Shown piece after piece: positions 14,319 through 15,397 of a stretch of DNA of 15,397 nucleotides (position 1 is its first letter; each line of letters begins with the position of its first letter). The notes under the pieces were generated by a model. It was not told the origin of the DNA. It saw only the letters and a program-made list of their open reading frames with translations, and did no database searches. Source of the stretch: an uncultured Saprospirales bacterium (GTDB taxonomy: Bacteria > Bacteroidota > Bacteroidia > Chitinophagales > Saprospiraceae). The position numbers and the translations under genes were made by a program. Location of the stretch: positions 1 to 15,397 of the forward strand of contig CALAZP010000045.1 of NCBI GenBank assembly GCA_937926355.1, written 5' to 3'.

Positions 14319-15397
14319 ATGGGTACTAAAATTCGTTGGCAGCTTTCTACTATGATGTTTTTCCAGTTTTTTGTTTGGGGAACCTGGTACGTAACTATGG
14401 GGACCTATCTTTTTAAAGTGGGGTTTTCGGGTATAGAAATAGGTGCAGCTTATAGTACTATAAATTGGGGAGCTATTGTTTCCCCATTTTTTGTGGGAAT
14501 CATAGCTGATCGATTTTTTTCAGCCCAGAAGGTGATGGCAGCTATTCATTTAACAGGGGCAGTCATTTTATTTTACTTGGCCAATATTACTGACCCTTCT
14601 ATTTTTTTCTGGACTTTACTATTATACTCTTTGCTTTATATGCCGACATTAGCATTGGCGAATGCGATTTGTTTTCACCAGATGGAATCACCTGAAAAGG
14701 AATTTCCCTCTGTTCGAGTATTAGGTACTATAGGATGGATTGCTGCTGGGTTGCTATTGGGCTTCCTCAAACTAGAGGATGCGAATACCCAATTTATTAT
14801 GGGAGCAGGGAGTTCAGTACTCTTAGGGCTTTATGCCTTGTCTCTTCCAGATACTCCTCCTAAGGGCAAAAAAAATCGACCTACCATTGGTGATATTTTA
14901 GGGTTGGATGCCGCTGTGATGTTTAAGGATCGAAGTTTTGTCATCTTCACAATTAGTGCCTTATTGATTTCCATACCGCTCGCATTTTATTACAGTTTCA
15001 CGAATCCTTTTTTCAATGAAATGGGGTTGGAGAATGCTGCCGGTAAAATGACCTTAGGACAAGTTTCGGAAATTGTTTTCCTTTTACTCATGCCTTTGTT
15101 TTTCGTCAGGTTGGGGGTGAAGAAAATGATATTGGTGGGCATGATCGCCTGGGCTGTTCGATACATTTTATTCGTTTATGGCAATAGCGAAGAGTTGGTT
15201 TGGATGTACTATTTAGGAATTATTCTACATGGGGTATGTTATGATTTCTTTTTCGTAACTGGTCAGATTTATGTAGATAATGCAGCACCCAAACACCTTC
15301 AAGCCAGCGCTCAGGGTTTAATTACACTGCTCACTTATGGTTTGGGGATGTTAATTGGTTCTTGGACTTCAGGATGGTATGTAGATTTGAACACATT
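14319..15397 (+). CDS. MFS permease, nucleoside/sugar:H+ symporter family, 3' end missing
   Basis: The first 359 codons of an inner-membrane transporter are present; the frame is still open at the right edge. Family members are about 400-420 residues, so roughly 50-60 are missing. Visible features are the N-terminal block MMFFQFFVWGTWYVTMGTYL (12-31), an MFS loop 2-3 motif GIIADRFFSAQK (60-71), FPSVRVLGTIGWIAAG (129-144), and HGVCYDFFFVTGQIYVDNAAP in the eleventh helix region. The last two are hallmarks of the NupG-like nucleoside:H+ symporter family (Nuc_H_symport). In Bacteroidota such permeases often sit beside Gfo/Idh/MocA genes, and there they more likely carry sugars or modified sugars than nucleosides. 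It starts 7 bases after the dehydrogenase stop codon. Substrate unproven. Confidence 0.88.
   Translation, partial: MGTKIRWQLSTMMFFQFFVWGTWYVTMGTYLFKVGFSGIEIGAAYSTINWGAIVSPFFVGIIADRFFSAQKVMAAIHLTGAVILFYLANITDPSIFFWTLLLYSLLYMPTLALANAICFHQMESPEKEFPSVRVLGTIGWIAAGLLLGFLKLEDANTQFIMGAGSSVLLGLYALSLPDTPPKGKKNRPTIGDILGLDAAVMFKDRSFVIFTISALLISIPLAFYYSFTNPFFNEMGLENAAGKMTLGQVSEIVFLLLMPLFFVRLGVKKMILVGMIAWAVRYILFVYGNSEELVWMYYLGIILHGVCYDFFFVTGQIYVDNAAPKHLQASAQGLITLLTYGLGMLIGSWTSGWYVDLNT

Noticed and set aside
14865..14880. Run of eight A in the MFS gene as a possible slippage site
   Set aside because: The frame is intact on both sides and codes for a basic cytoplasmic loop; nothing suggests programmed frameshifting.

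Overview
The window comes from a low-GC member of the Bacteroidota; I would not go below phylum. The evidence is a TonB-dependent receptor with the N-terminal carboxypeptidase-regulatory-like domain usual in this phylum, a PUR-alpha/DUF3276 protein, Bacteroidota-type -7 promoter elements (TAnnTTTG), weak or absent Shine-Dalgarno sequences, and a periplasmic protein family that is usually labelled 'asparagine synthetase B' in this phylum. There are eleven well supported genes, plus a doubtful partial frame at the left edge. I see no rRNA, tRNA, CRISPR array, insertion sequence or phage gene.

Layout. Positions 1-454 hold no intact gene. A minus-strand open frame runs off the left edge and looks like the C-terminal barrel of an outer-membrane receptor; an AT-rich promoter region follows. 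A stand-alone TonB-dependent receptor (455-3214) ends in a strong intrinsic terminator. Next comes a tightly packed plus-strand unit: a small lipocalin-like lipoprotein, a YjjX-type inosine/xanthosine triphosphatase and an ABC half-exporter (3294-6028). A PUR-alpha-like nucleic-acid-binding protein follows (6111-6476). It converges on a large minus-strand membrane protein with a VWA domain and an amidotransferase-like fold (6496-8601).

Divergent from that gene is a three-gene envelope operon (8701-11634): a secreted amidotransferase-fold protein, a membrane-anchored HtrA protease and a phosphomannose-isomerase-type cupin. The last block (11638-15397) has a Tat-exported Gfo/Idh/MocA oxidoreductase, divergent from a cytoplasmic Gfo/Idh/MocA oxidoreductase that is followed by an MFS permease of the nucleoside/sugar:H+ symporter family, cut by the right edge.

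Two neighbourhoods deserve attention. First, 6496-11138 encodes two adjacent, divergent proteins that both look like class-I glutamine-amidotransferase folds. One is secreted and keeps a candidate nucleophilic Cys; the other is membrane-bound, has a VWA domain and lacks the Cys. An envelope protease sits beside them. Second, 11638-15397 pairs an exported and a cytoplasmic sugar-type dehydrogenase with an importer, which suggests oxidation of a sugar or glycoside outside the membrane, import, and further redox processing inside. Both systems are inferences from motifs and gene order; neither is proven by the sequence.
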